A stretch of 64,000 bases of DNA from the NCBI GenBank assembly GCA_024207135.1, contig CP042428.1:2666001-2730000 (forward strand), given 5' to 3'. The translations under genes and the position numbers were made by a program. How positions within the stretch are numbered: the stretch's first letter is position 1; each line of letters opens with the position of its first letter. Below, in pieces: positions 32,876 through 41,403 of this stretch. The stretch comes from Arthrobacter sp. C2. GTDB lineage: Bacteria > Actinomycetota > Actinomycetes > Actinomycetales > Micrococcaceae. The notes under the pieces were generated by a model that did not search any database, had not been told where the DNA came from, and saw only the letters and a list, made by a program, of their open reading frames with translations.

Positions 32876-33020
32876 GGATCCGATCGTCTCGATCTCCGAC
32901 TCCGCGCCCCGCGGCGCCGTGACCGAGGAGCGGATCGTCAAACTAGGGGCGTTGTCGAACTCGCCCGGCCTTGACGCGACGAACTGACTGCCGCCGGAGT
33001 CTATGGACTCTTCGGACTGA
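32876..33020 (+). pseudogene. Remnant of an IclR regulator C-terminus
   Basis: Reads DPIVSISDSAPRGAVTEERI, then a degenerate LGALSNSPG with a stop, then LPPESMDSSD and a final stop. This matches the last 45 residues of the intact IclR protein at 24783 (EPIASISVSAPSVYMTEERI...LPPGFKDSWD). It abuts the old yellow enzyme remnant on the other strand with no gene between, so the two scraps were joined by deletion. Confidence 0.72.
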
Positions 33021-33139
33021 GTCCCGGTTTCCCCCCAAGCCGCTACCGAGCAAAAAGTCCAGCTTGCTGCTCCAGCGATGGTGGGTTCATCTCGAAGGCG
33101 CTCGTCTCTTGGCAGCCTCCTGGTTGATACGCTCAGTGC

Positions 33140-34069
33140 ATGCGTGCAATTGAAGAAATCATCGCCGGTCGTCTGACCGGGGAAAGCGGGCAGGCCGCCC
33201 ACCATCGCCATATCCTGACGGTGTTTGGGCTATATGCCCGTCCTGCCGGCGTGCCGATAGCGGTGGCCGCAATTGTGCACCTTCTCCAGGACTTGGGAGC
33301 CGAGCCAGCCAGCGTTCGATCATCGATTTCCCGGCTCAAGAAGCGGGAAGTGCTCACCAGCGAACGCATCAATGGCGAGGCCGGCTATGCACTTTCGGCC
33401 GAGCTCGAAGAACACATGCGCGTCGGAGACGAGCGAATCTTTTCACCGCACCCTGCCCGCGCGTCCGACCCATGGTTGTTGGTTTCTTTTTCGGTCCCGG
33501 AAACCCAGCGCGGCCAGCGACACAAAATCCGCAGCGGACTCTCTCGCATGGGATTCGGCACCGTCAGCGCGGGACTTTGTGTTGCACCCGGGCACGTCTA
33601 TGACGAGGCCCTCGAATACCTCCAAGACAATGACCTGTTGCAATTTGTCGATTTTTTCCACGCCAACCATGGTGGCCCGGAAGAACTCCGCGCCAAGGTC
33701 GCCCAGTGGTGGGATTTGGACAGCTTGGAGGCGCACTACCAGGAATTCATTGACAAGTACTCGCCGCTACTGGCCCGGTGGGGCAAACCCGCCCAGCAAA
33801 CGGAGGAAGGCTCCCGGGAAGCCTTCGTCGACTATATCCGGATGGTGACCGACTGGCGGACCCTTCCGTACCTCGATCCGGGGCTTCCCCTGGAAGCCCT
33901 GCCCAATTCGTGGAAAGGGGGAGCTGCCCGCTCCCTATTCCTTGATTTGCGAGCCCTGCTGAGCCCGTTGGCCGGATGGCACGCCCAACGCATCATCCAC
34001 GGCACTACGCACTCCGGTGGCCCTGCACAAAACGCGCCAAAAGTCGGCGCAATCGTAGGGACTCGATAG
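33140..34069 (+). CDS. PaaX-family transcriptional regulator
   Basis: 309 residues with the PaaX layout: N-terminal winged helix (LTVFGLYARPAGVPIAVAAI, then VRSSISRLKKREVL), a central PaaX domain (WLLVSFSVPETQRGQRHKIR, LSRMGFGTVSAGLCVAP) and a C-terminal PaaX_C segment (DYIRMVTDWRTLPYLDPGLP). PaaX proteins repress aromatic-acid catabolic genes and release on CoA-thioester effectors. Here the likely targets are the convergent carboxylesterase and the monooxygenase cluster. Its 3' end overlaps the convergent esterase gene by 65 bases. Confidence 0.9.
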   Translation: MRAIEEIIAGRLTGESGQAAHHRHILTVFGLYARPAGVPIAVAAIVHLLQDLGAEPASVRSSISRLKKREVLTSERINGEAGYALSAELEEHMRVGDERIFSPHPARASDPWLLVSFSVPETQRGQRHKIRSGLSRMGFGTVSAGLCVAPGHVYDEALEYLQDNDLLQFVDFFHANHGGPEELRAKVAQWWDLDSLEAHYQEFIDKYSPLLARWGKPAQQTEEGSREAFVDYIRMVTDWRTLPYLDPGLPLEALPNSWKGGAARSLFLDLRALLSPLAGWHAQRIIHGTTHSGGPAQNAPKVGAIVGTR

Positions 34070-35342
34070 CGAATTCCTCGGGGTCAACGCCTTGAAGCAT
34101 CGGCGCATCCGCCCACGCGTCCAAGGTCCCAAACCAATATGGCAGGTCAAGGCAATGACCGCTTAAGACTCCGGGTTGCAGACTCCGCATCGCAAGGCGC
34201 ACGAGATGGGAATTCAACCCCCGTTCGCTGTACGCGTTGTCCAGCTCTGTCGGAAAACGCTGGAATTGAACCCATGACGAGATGTGCACGATCCGATCGT
34301 ACGGTTCCCGGGATCGGCATCGAAGGTCCATGTCCGGCGGGAGATCCGCTTCATCCAAGGTTGCCACCCACGCGTCGCCGGCTTCATGGGTCACCGACCT
34401 TTCCTCCGATGCTTCGCAGAAGAACGTCCCCGTTTCCTGGGCCGTAAAACTTAGCAGGACGTCGTTCACGTGGACGTTCTGGGCACACCATTCGGTTCGC
34501 AAGAAATCCTCCGGGATGTTTTCGGCAAGGCCGGGCAGATAGCCGGATGGCGCGTGGCCCAGCGGGCGGCGTTCGGCTGTTTCCTGCAGCGCGCCGACGC
34601 CCGCCTTGAGCAAGTCCTCCACCTCGGCATTTTCAAGGCTCCGGGGATGCAATCGCTTGGCGGCGGCATCCCTCACGGCTTCCAGCCTTTCCCTGCTCCA
34701 CGGCTCACGCGTCGCCATGCTCAGCAAGGCAACACGGCGCATGAGTCCCTTCGCACCCGGATCCATGCTGAGCAGATGTACATACCAAGCCCCCGCAGAT
34801 TGGCCGGCCAGGGTGACTTCGTCAGGATCTCCGCCGAAGGCGCCGATGTTTTCGCTGACCCATTGAAGGGCCAATGCCAAATCCTGCATCGGGAGGTCCA
34901 GGGCCCCGGGTGCCGCCAGATGGGCCAGGGGGCCGATGCGGTAGTTTACGGTCACGACCACCATGTTCTCGGCCGAAAGCGCCGACCCGTCATACCACTC
35001 ATTGGATCCTCCGCCGCTCGTCCAGGCCCCGCCATGGACGAAGACCAGGACGGGCAATCCAACGGCACCCTCGGGTGCCCAAACATTCAGGAAGAAGGAG
35101 TCCTCGGCTTGCGGGTTATCCCTGCCCGTGCCCATGACACTGGCCAGGCGACTGGGGAGCTGGGGAAAGACGGGAACCTCCGCCAGTCTTTGGACTTCCA
35201 GTTGTCCATCCGCCGCCACCGGGGCCGAAAACCGCTCTCCGTTGGCGAGCTGCGCGTAGCGGATTCCAAGCACCGCACGAATGCCGGCTTGGTCGATCTT
35301 CGACTTCAATCCGTCGATTCTTGGCGACGTCGAGGTTCCCAT
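34005..35342 (-). CDS. Type-B carboxylesterase
   Basis: 445 residues. Features are FFLNVWAPEG, the oxyanion loop VFVHGGAWTSGG (about 120-131), the nucleophile motif LAGQSAGAWYVH (Ser about 196), and catalytic acid and histidine in the C-terminal half (LDLPYWFGTLD). The length is slightly short of typical type-B esterases (about 490-550), with no signal peptide, so it is cytoplasmic. It hydrolyses carboxyl esters or carbamates. Downstream of the flavin monooxygenase gene with a 12-base gap, it is probably in the same transcript, implying that the pathway substrate carries or acquires an ester (a Baeyer-Villiger-like product or an ester xenobiotic). Confidence 0.88.
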   Translation of the reverse strand: MGTSTSPRIDGLKSKIDQAGIRAVLGIRYAQLANGERFSAPVAADGQLEVQRLAEVPVFPQLPSRLASVMGTGRDNPQAEDSFFLNVWAPEGAVGLPVLVFVHGGAWTSGGGSNEWYDGSALSAENMVVVTVNYRIGPLAHLAAPGALDLPMQDLALALQWVSENIGAFGGDPDEVTLAGQSAGAWYVHLLSMDPGAKGLMRRVALLSMATREPWSRERLEAVRDAAAKRLHPRSLENAEVEDLLKAGVGALQETAERRPLGHAPSGYLPGLAENIPEDFLRTEWCAQNVHVNDVLLSFTAQETGTFFCEASEERSVTHEAGDAWVATLDEADLPPDMDLRCRSREPYDRIVHISSWVQFQRFPTELDNAYSERGLNSHLVRLAMRSLQPGVLSGHCLDLPYWFGTLDAWADAPMLQGVDPEEFAIESLRLRRLLARFVQGHRSA

Positions 35343-35354
35343 CCTTGCCCCGGC

Positions 35355-36590
35355 CTAGAGCTTGGTGGAGATGTAGACGGTATCGGTCAGCCCGTTGCCC
35401 TGGAGTTCATATCCCATGTGGGCGGTGATCGAGGCATGTCGAGTGCCCGTATTAATATCCCGCCACATCCGTCCCAGCAGGCTGTTCTCGGCAAAGGCAG
35501 CGGTGCCGTGAAGCCAGCACAGGTCATTGACCGCATCCACCAGCTCATGTCCCGCGTGCCCGATGCCGCCCCGGTGTCTGGCGCGGTTTGCCAAGGGCAT
35601 GGGAGCGGTTCCTGCCGCTGCGTCATCGATTTCGGCAGCGGAACGCTGGAGCAACAACAGTGCCGAGTCGATCTTCATGCTGGCCTGGCCCAGGTTCTGG
35701 ACGAAGGCACCCGAGTCGATTTGGCGCTTGTAGTGGGTGTAGGTAATGCCCCGGCTTTGGGCTTTCTCGGTCACGTGGTCAAGTGCCGCCTGCGCAGCTC
35801 CCAGCGAGGCGGCCTGAATGGTGGTCGACATGGTCAGGTGCGGGGTGAGTCGCCGGGCAAACGTGGCCTGGGGGTCCTTTTCGTTTGCGTCGCCCATCAG
35901 CTGGGTAAAGGTGATGACCCTGCCCTGCGGCACCCAGAGGTCCTTAGTGTGCATGGTGTTGGACCCGGATCCCCGCATGCCAATGGTGTGCCAGGTGTCC
36001 CTGACCTCGTATTCCCCGCGGCGCATGAGCGCAAACCCAATCTGAGGAGTTTCGGTGGTGCCGTCTTCGATGAAGAGAATGCCAATGGCCCACTCGGAGT
36101 GCGAGGAATTCGACGCAAATGGCCATTCGCCGCTGACCCGCCAGCCCCCGGCCTCGGGAGTCGCGGTTCCCTGCGGGCTGGCGAAGATCGAGGCCATGCG
36201 CACCGGACCGCCGGCGAACACTTCGTCGAGCACCTCGTCGGAATAGCGGTTGGCGAGCATGACCGAACCATTGGAAATCACGGTGCACCAGGCGGCGGCC
36301 GGGTCGTAGAAGCCGATGGTTCGAGCCACCTCAAGAAGCATCGAGGCGCCGCCTTCATACCCTCCGTAGCGTTGCATCGCCGAGATGCGCATGGCGCCGA
36401 TGGAGTCCAGGGCCTCGATTGATTCGTCGGACATCACCCTCTGTGCATCGGCTTCCACCGCATTCCTGCGCAGCAACGGCCCGATCTCGTGAACACGCTT
36501 AACCATGTCCGCGGTGATCTCCGACGGGGGCGCGCAGATCGCGACCGGTCGGGCTGTTTCGCTTGAAAGGTTTTCTGCTACTTCGATCAT
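35355..36590 (-). CDS. Acyl-CoA-dehydrogenase-fold flavin-dependent monooxygenase
   Basis: 411 residues from ATG 36590 (MIEVAENLSS). It has the fold of acyl-CoA dehydrogenases (GGYEGGASMLLEVARTIG; WRVSGEWPFASNSSHSEW; TWHTIGMRGSGSN; the helical C-terminus LHGTAAFAENSLLGRMWRD) but lacks the catalytic YEGT-type glutamate. It matches the group D flavin monooxygenases (HsaA, C2-HpaH, DszC-like). Such enzymes use reduced flavin delivered by a separate reductase, which is encoded divergently at 37813. It probably hydroxylates or oxygenates an aromatic or cyclic compound. The ATG is eight bases after the SnoaL-like gene's stop. Confidence 0.85.
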   Translation of the reverse strand: MIEVAENLSSETARPVAICAPPSEITADMVKRVHEIGPLLRRNAVEADAQRVMSDESIEALDSIGAMRISAMQRYGGYEGGASMLLEVARTIGFYDPAAAWCTVISNGSVMLANRYSDEVLDEVFAGGPVRMASIFASPQGTATPEAGGWRVSGEWPFASNSSHSEWAIGILFIEDGTTETPQIGFALMRRGEYEVRDTWHTIGMRGSGSNTMHTKDLWVPQGRVITFTQLMGDANEKDPQATFARRLTPHLTMSTTIQAASLGAAQAALDHVTEKAQSRGITYTHYKRQIDSGAFVQNLGQASMKIDSALLLLQRSAAEIDDAAAGTAPMPLANRARHRGGIGHAGHELVDAVNDLCWLHGTAAFAENSLLGRMWRDINTGTRHASITAHMGYELQGNGLTDTVYISTKL

Positions 36591-36598
36591 TGCTCTGC

Positions 36599-37057
36599 CT
36601 AACCTTGTACGTTGAATGTTGCAATGGGTGCGCTTCGGATTTCCTCGCCGAACGCCCGGCGGACCTCGTGGAGATCCATGAACTCCTGGCATTTGGCGAT
36701 CCGGCCGCCTGCGACGGTCATGATGGTGACGATGTCGTTGTCGAACAACAGTCCGTCACGGGTGCTTGCGGTCTCCCGCAGATGCGTGACCACCACGGAC
36801 TGACCGGCATCGAGGTACATGCCCCGGATCTCCATGACCGCGCTGCCCGGCACGAATGTCGCCGCAAGTGTTCCGATCAATTCATCGAAGAATGCATCCA
36901 CCCCTCGATATGTTCGTGCCAGTCGGGAGTGCTGACCTACGACAGTCCACTCGAGGCCCTCGGCCAGCACCGAGCGTGCTGACTGCTCGTCTCCAACGGC
37001 CTGGGCATCCCAGAACTTCCGCACCACAACCAGTTGCCCGTCGGACGTCTGTCCCAT
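36599..37057 (-). CDS. SnoaL/NTF2-like protein
   Basis: 152 residues of the SnoaL-like (nuclear transport factor 2 fold) family: VVRKFWDAQAVGDEQSARSV, then a pocket segment (LEWTVVGQHSRLARTYRGVD) and RIAKCQEFMDLHEVRRAFG. Members are small isomerases, dehydratases or ligand-binding proteins. Starts inside the cupin stop (TAATG) and is followed by the monooxygenase, so it is the middle gene of a coupled trio. Its role is probably processing of the monooxygenase product; no catalytic residue can be assigned safely. Confidence 0.8.
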   Translation of the reverse strand: MGQTSDGQLVVVRKFWDAQAVGDEQSARSVLAEGLEWTVVGQHSRLARTYRGVDAFFDELIGTLAATFVPGSAVMEIRGMYLDAGQSVVVTHLRETASTRDGLLFDNDIVTIMTVAGGRIAKCQEFMDLHEVRRAFGEEIRSAPIATFNVQG

Positions 37058-37584
37058 TAGATGTCAGTTCCCGTCACCACGCCCGGCTCGGCCAGGAGGG
37101 TGATATTGAAGTCGTCGCAAGCATTCTGGAGTCGATGTTCGGTTTCCTCGTCCATTTCCCAGCCCCGCTGCGGGCCAGCGTACTCCGCCGGAATGGCGAC
37201 GGCACGGAAGAACTTCTCCAGTCCCCCGGGTGCCGACATGACCAACCATTTGGCTTCGATGTCGGGGCTCGCCTGGAAGGTATGCGGGACATCCTTGGGC
37301 ATCAGGATGCAGTCGCCGGGGCCCAGTGTCAGCCCATCGGCTTCGGCGGCCCAAAATGTCACGGTTCCCTCAAGGATGTAAAAGATCTCGTCCTCGCCGA
37401 CGTGTTCATGCAGCGGCGGCTCCGAGGCGAGCTTTGAATGGGTCAGTGCCATCATGAATCGGCCGTCTGTCATTTCGCTGGTAATGATCGGCTGGATCAA
37501 GTCGCCCAGGAACCACAGGTTCTCCCGCTCGGATTGCCTGACAACGCTCAGGCGACTGGTCTGCTGCTGGGTAAGTTGTGTCAT
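37057..37584 (-). CDS. Cupin-domain protein (quercetinase-like)
   Basis: 175 residues from ATG 37584 with AAGGAG eight bases upstream. A single cupin barrel: PPLHEHVGEDEIFYILEGTV gives the motif 1 metal ligands H-x-H...E, and the PKDVPHTFQA segment gives the motif 2 histidine. Similar proteins are quercetin-2,3-dioxygenase-like or mere binding proteins. First gene of the minus-strand trio, divergent from the flavin reductase. The promoter for both lies in 37585-37812. Confidence 0.82.
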   Translation of the reverse strand: MTQLTQQQTSRLSVVRQSERENLWFLGDLIQPIITSEMTDGRFMMALTHSKLASEPPLHEHVGEDEIFYILEGTVTFWAAEADGLTLGPGDCILMPKDVPHTFQASPDIEAKWLVMSAPGGLEKFFRAVAIPAEYAGPQRGWEMDEETEHRLQNACDDFNITLLAEPGVVTGTDI

Positions 37585-37812
37585 CTTTTGCTCCTTCATG
37601 GCGGCTGGCGCACTGGCGCCGAACGATGTGACCGAAGCTACTACGGTCGCCACGAATGCGCAATATCCATTTGTGAGGCGCGTCATATTGCCGAAATCTA
37701 GACGAGCGTTCAAAAAGGGCTATACAGGATCGTCTCCGTCTGGCAAGCTACTGCTCACAGGAAGTTCCACCGGGCTCCTGCGCCGGTGGAAGAACCAGCC
37801 AAGGAGCAGAAA

Positions 37813-38310
37813 ATGATCTTGACACCCCAGACCTTGGACTCGCAGGTCCTTCGCGAGACCTTTGCCCATTTCCCCTCCGGGGTTGCCGCGATGACGGCCG
37901 AGGTCGATGGGGTTGCCCACGCACTCGTCGCCTCGTCGTTCACCGTTGGAGTTTCACTGGAGCCGGCCCTGGTGATGTTCGCAGTACAGAAGTCCTCCGG
38001 GACGTGGCCCATCCTGCGACAGGCGAGACGCGTGGGCGTTTCCATCTTGGGGCAGGACCAGGGCGCCCTTTGCCGGCAGCTGGCCAACCGCGACAAGAAC
38101 GCCAGATTCGCCGACGTGGAGGTTCACCGCTTGGAGTCCGGCGCCCTGCTGTTGCCCCATGCTTCACTGTGGTTTGAATGCAGCATCTTCGACGAACATC
38201 CCGCTGGGGACCACGACGTCGTGCTGCTGGAGATCCACGCCCTGCACGCCGACAAGACCACCAGCCCCTTGGTATTCCACGACTCCGCCTTTCGGCAACT
38301 CGCCGCATAG
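37813..38310 (+). CDS. Flavin reductase (HpaC/HsaB-like)
   Basis: 165 residues from ATG 37813, with AAGGAG six bases upstream (an earlier in-frame ATG at 37786 overlaps that site). Typical flavin-reductase-like FMN-binding barrel: LRETFAHFPSGVAAMTAEVDG, VASSFTVGVSLEPALVMFAV, VSILGQDQ, and DHDVVLLEIHALH. It would supply reduced flavin to the monooxygenase encoded divergently at 35355-36590. Confidence 0.9.
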   Translation: MILTPQTLDSQVLRETFAHFPSGVAAMTAEVDGVAHALVASSFTVGVSLEPALVMFAVQKSSGTWPILRQARRVGVSILGQDQGALCRQLANRDKNARFADVEVHRLESGALLLPHASLWFECSIFDEHPAGDHDVVLLEIHALHADKTTSPLVFHDSAFRQLAA

Positions 38311-38495
38311 CAGGACCCCTGTCAAGATCTGGCATTCTCATGACGACCGCCAGAATTTGATAACGGCCCAAGGGCCATCAATGCACCAGATTCGGGGTGA
38401 GCCATGCCCCGCCCAGGCGGCGCCTATAAAAAGGTCGTGGCCTTTCCACGGACTCCAAAGTTCTCCTTCGACACCTACTCGCAAAGGTTTACATC

Positions 38496-39866
38496 ATGAG
38501 TGATTCAACAACTGCCACGGCATTAACGGCCTTGCCCGGTTCAGCCATGGACCGCAAGGAAAAGCGCAAGATCATCCTGGGCGTGGGCGTGGGAAATGCC
38601 CTCGAATGGTACGACTGGACGGCATATTCCATCTTTGCCGCATACTTCGCCGGACAGTTCTTTCACGCCAAGGACCCCGTCACCGCCCTGCTGGGAACCC
38701 TCGCGATCTTTGGCGCCGGCTTCTTCATGAGACCGCTGGGCGGGTTGTTCTTCGGTTGGTTCGCCGACAAATATGGACGCCGCCAAGCCATGTCGGTGTC
38801 AATGCTGATCACGGCCGGGGGAAGCCTGCTCATCGGCATCTCCCCCAACTACCAAATGATCGGTGCGGCCGCGGCGGTCTTCTTGCTCCTTGGACGCATG
38901 TTGCAGGGACTCGGACACGGCGGAGAAGTGGTCTCGTCCTTCACCTACGTCACGGAAATGGCCCCGCGTAAATCGCGCGGCTTGTGGTCTTCCTCCGTCT
39001 TCGTCTTCGTCACCCTCGGCGTCATCGCCGCAACTTTGCTCGGAGCGATCCTTTCCTCGACGTTGGGCACCGATGCCGTGCGCGAGTGGGCCTGGCGCGT
39101 ACCGTTCATCCTCGGTGGATTGCTGGGTGTTTATGCCCTGTACCTTCGCCGCAAGCTGGATGAAACGCCGATGTTCCGTGCCAAGGTCGAAGCCGCCGCG
39201 GCAGCCAAGGCGGCAGGCCTGGCCATTCCACGCACACGCGGCCTGGGTCGCGAGATTTGGCGCCACCGTCGCGCTTGCCTGCGCATCGTTGGCCTGGCCG
39301 CCGGCGGAACCGTCATGTTCTACGTCTGGTCAATCATGGCACCCGCCTTTGCCATGGGCCCGCTGAAAATGGATCCGACGCAGGTGCTGTGGATCAGCAC
39401 AGGCGCCAACGTGTTCTTCATGGCCTGCCTGGTGTTCTGGGGCTGGCTCTCGGACCGGGTGGGACGCAAGTTCAATTGGTACTTCTTCGCAGTCGGCGCC
39501 ATCGTGCTCATCATTCCGCTGACGCTGGTGCTCAACGGCGGTCCGGAAGTGTGGCGCCTGGCCTTCTACATGGGCATCGGCATGGTGCTGATTTCGGCAC
39601 CAACGGCGATCATGCCAGCAACCTTCCCGGAGCAGTTCCCCACGCACGTGCGGGCTGTGGGCATGGGCCTGCCGTACTCCATTGCCGGGGCCTTGGCGGG
39701 TGGCACGGCTCCGTATCTGCAGACGTGGCTCTACTCGCAGGGCAATCCACGGATCTTCGACGTCTACCTGATGGTGCTTTGCGCCTTTGTGCTCGTCGCA
39801 GCAATTGCTTCCCCCGAAACACGGGGCAAAGATCTCAATGACGGGTCCTTGGTGGACGCGGCCTAA
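38496..39866 (+). CDS. MFS transporter, MHS family
   Basis: 456 residues, twelve predicted helices. MHS motifs: GVGNALEWYDWTAYS, FGWFADKYGRRQAM, GLGHGGEVVSSFTYVTEM and GWLSDRVGRKFNWY. The likely substrate is the compound attacked by the flavin monooxygenase system. It is the second gene on the plus strand after the flavin reductase (185-bp gap) and is closed by a strong terminator hairpin. Confidence 0.9.
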   Translation: MSDSTTATALTALPGSAMDRKEKRKIILGVGVGNALEWYDWTAYSIFAAYFAGQFFHAKDPVTALLGTLAIFGAGFFMRPLGGLFFGWFADKYGRRQAMSVSMLITAGGSLLIGISPNYQMIGAAAAVFLLLGRMLQGLGHGGEVVSSFTYVTEMAPRKSRGLWSSSVFVFVTLGVIAATLLGAILSSTLGTDAVREWAWRVPFILGGLLGVYALYLRRKLDETPMFRAKVEAAAAAKAAGLAIPRTRGLGREIWRHRRACLRIVGLAAGGTVMFYVWSIMAPAFAMGPLKMDPTQVLWISTGANVFFMACLVFWGWLSDRVGRKFNWYFFAVGAIVLIIPLTLVLNGGPEVWRLAFYMGIGMVLISAPTAIMPATFPEQFPTHVRAVGMGLPYSIAGALAGGTAPYLQTWLYSQGNPRIFDVYLMVLCAFVLVAAIASPETRGKDLNDGSLVDAA

Positions 39867-39884
39867 CGGAAACCCAAGAAATAC

Positions 39885-39922
39885 GTGTGGGGTGGACGAA
39901 CTTCGGTTCGTCCACCCCACAC
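39885..39922. terminator. Perfect 17-bp hairpin with TTCG loop
   Basis: Left arm 39885-39901, loop TTCG 39902-39905, right arm 39906-39922, then ATTTTTG. A textbook rho-independent terminator for the MHS transporter gene. It may also act for the old yellow enzyme gene ending at 39991 on the other strand. Confidence 0.9.
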
Positions 39923-39990
39923 ATTTTTGCGCAGGTGCCAAGTCCTCACGTCAATCGGCGGGGAACCCCGCGCACTTATGAACCGCCGGC

Positions 39991-41064
39991 TTAGTTCTCC
40001 CAGAACGGGTAGTCGGTGTACCCGGCTGCACCCTCGGTGTAGAACGTGGAGGCATCGGGCTCGTTCAACGGCAAGCCTTCCTGCCAGCGGCGCACCAAAT
40101 CCGGGTTGGCGATCGCCGGGCGGCCAACCACCACTGCATCTCCCCAGCCATTGGCGGCAACCGCGGCCGCGTCGTCGTAGGTGGTGACGGTCTGGAACCC
40201 GGTGTTCAGCAGGACGGGTCCGTTGAACCGTGAGCGCAGGTCCTGGACCAGTTCGCCGGCGGGATCCGCATGCAGGATGCTCAGCGCGGCCAGCCCCAGG
40301 GGTGCAATCCCGTCGATGAGCGCCGCATAGGTGGCGGCGGTGTCCACCGGATCGCTCTCCACCGCACCCTGGACGTTGTGCTCGGGGGAAATGCGCAGGC
40401 CTGTCCGGCCCGCACCGATGGCGTTGGCCACGGCGGTGACCACCTCGATGACGAAGCGCGCCCGGTTTTCCGGGGATCCACCGTAGGCGTCGATCCGGGT
40501 GTTGGAGCTCGGGGCCAGGAACTCGTGCAGCAGGTAGCCGTTGGCGCCGTGCAGTTCCACGCCGTCAAACCCCGCGGCGATCGCATTGCGGGATCCGGCC
40601 ACGAACTCCTCAATGATGCCCGGCAGCTCATCCGTCTCCAGGGCGTGCGGGACGGGGTAGGCGTGCTTGCCGGTGTAGGTCCGCGTCAGCCCCTCCACGG
40701 CAATGGCGCTCGGGGCCACGACGTGGCCTTGACCGGTGGTCTCGGTGTGGGTGACCCGGCCGGCGTGCATCACCTGGGCGACGATGAGGCCGCCCTCGGC
40801 GTGCACGGCGTCGGTAACGCGCTTCCATCCGGCAATCTGCTCCTCGGTGGCCAGTCCCGGCTGGCGGACGAACCCCTGGCCGGTGGCGCTGGGGTAGACG
40901 CCCTCGGACACGATCAGCCCCATCGAGGCGCGCTGGCGGTAGTACTCGACGACGTCGTCGTTCGGCACGCCGTCCACGCGGGAACGGGAGCGGGTCAGCG
41001 GCGCCATGACGAGTCGGTTGGGAAGTTCGAGGTCACCTAGGGTCAGCGGGGAAAACAGGTCCAT
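39991..41064 (-). CDS. Old yellow enzyme-family ene-reductase (NemA-like)
   Basis: 357 residues from ATG 41064 (MDLFSPLTLGD). FMN barrel signatures are LVMAPLTRSRS, LIVAQVMHAGRV, ELHGANGYLLHEFLAP (substrate-binding His/Asn type), YGGSPENRARF, and GDAVVVGRPAIANPDLV. It reduces activated C=C bonds (enones, nitro-alkenes) or nitro esters with NAD(P)H. Near the monooxygenase cluster but on its own transcript. A second, dead copy of this gene lies at 32672-32868, showing that the gene has been duplicated and lost in this neighbourhood. Confidence 0.9.
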   Translation of the reverse strand: MDLFSPLTLGDLELPNRLVMAPLTRSRSRVDGVPNDDVVEYYRQRASMGLIVSEGVYPSATGQGFVRQPGLATEEQIAGWKRVTDAVHAEGGLIVAQVMHAGRVTHTETTGQGHVVAPSAIAVEGLTRTYTGKHAYPVPHALETDELPGIIEEFVAGSRNAIAAGFDGVELHGANGYLLHEFLAPSSNTRIDAYGGSPENRARFVIEVVTAVANAIGAGRTGLRISPEHNVQGAVESDPVDTAATYAALIDGIAPLGLAALSILHADPAGELVQDLRSRFNGPVLLNTGFQTVTTYDDAAAVAANGWGDAVVVGRPAIANPDLVRRWQEGLPLNEPDASTFYTEGAAGYTDYPFWEN

Positions 41065-41299
41065 GGGGCAGTACTCCAAACGTTGGGGTGGGTTGCCTGG
41101 TGCAACCGGCCACGCTGCGGCGATATTCCTTCTGGGCCCGCCGGGTGAGGTGGATCACGGTTCGTCCCTCAACCATCCGGGTCATGCCCTGGCGGCAATG
41201 TCCCGCAATGTGAACTACCTCGGACACCGGCGAACCTCCGTGTAAAACGTGCCCGGCCCAAGGAATTCGCGTCATACACGAGCAATTCAAAAACTATCC

Positions 41300-41328
41300 T
41301 TGTGCGATCCACATCACAGTGCTAGATT
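41300..41328 (+). promoter_or_regulatory. Sigma-70-type promoter of the dipeptidase/ABC operon
   Basis: TTGTGC (41300-41305), a 17-base spacer, then TAGATT (41323-41328) preceded by TGC, an extended -10. It is about 75 bases before the first gene of the operon at 41404. The surrounding 41065-41403 region holds no gene. It must also carry the minus-strand promoter for the old yellow enzyme. Confidence 0.5.
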
Positions 41329-41403
41329 CTTGTCGCTTTCCAAAGGATCGAGTCCTTACATGCAGGACAGTCACCGAAATTGGATCTAACCACAAGGACG
41401 TTC

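Noticed and set aside
34470-36422. 650-codon plus-strand open frame
   Set aside because: Antisense to the carboxylesterase and monooxygenase genes, glycine/arginine/histidine-rich, no motif or site. It is a GC-skew shadow.
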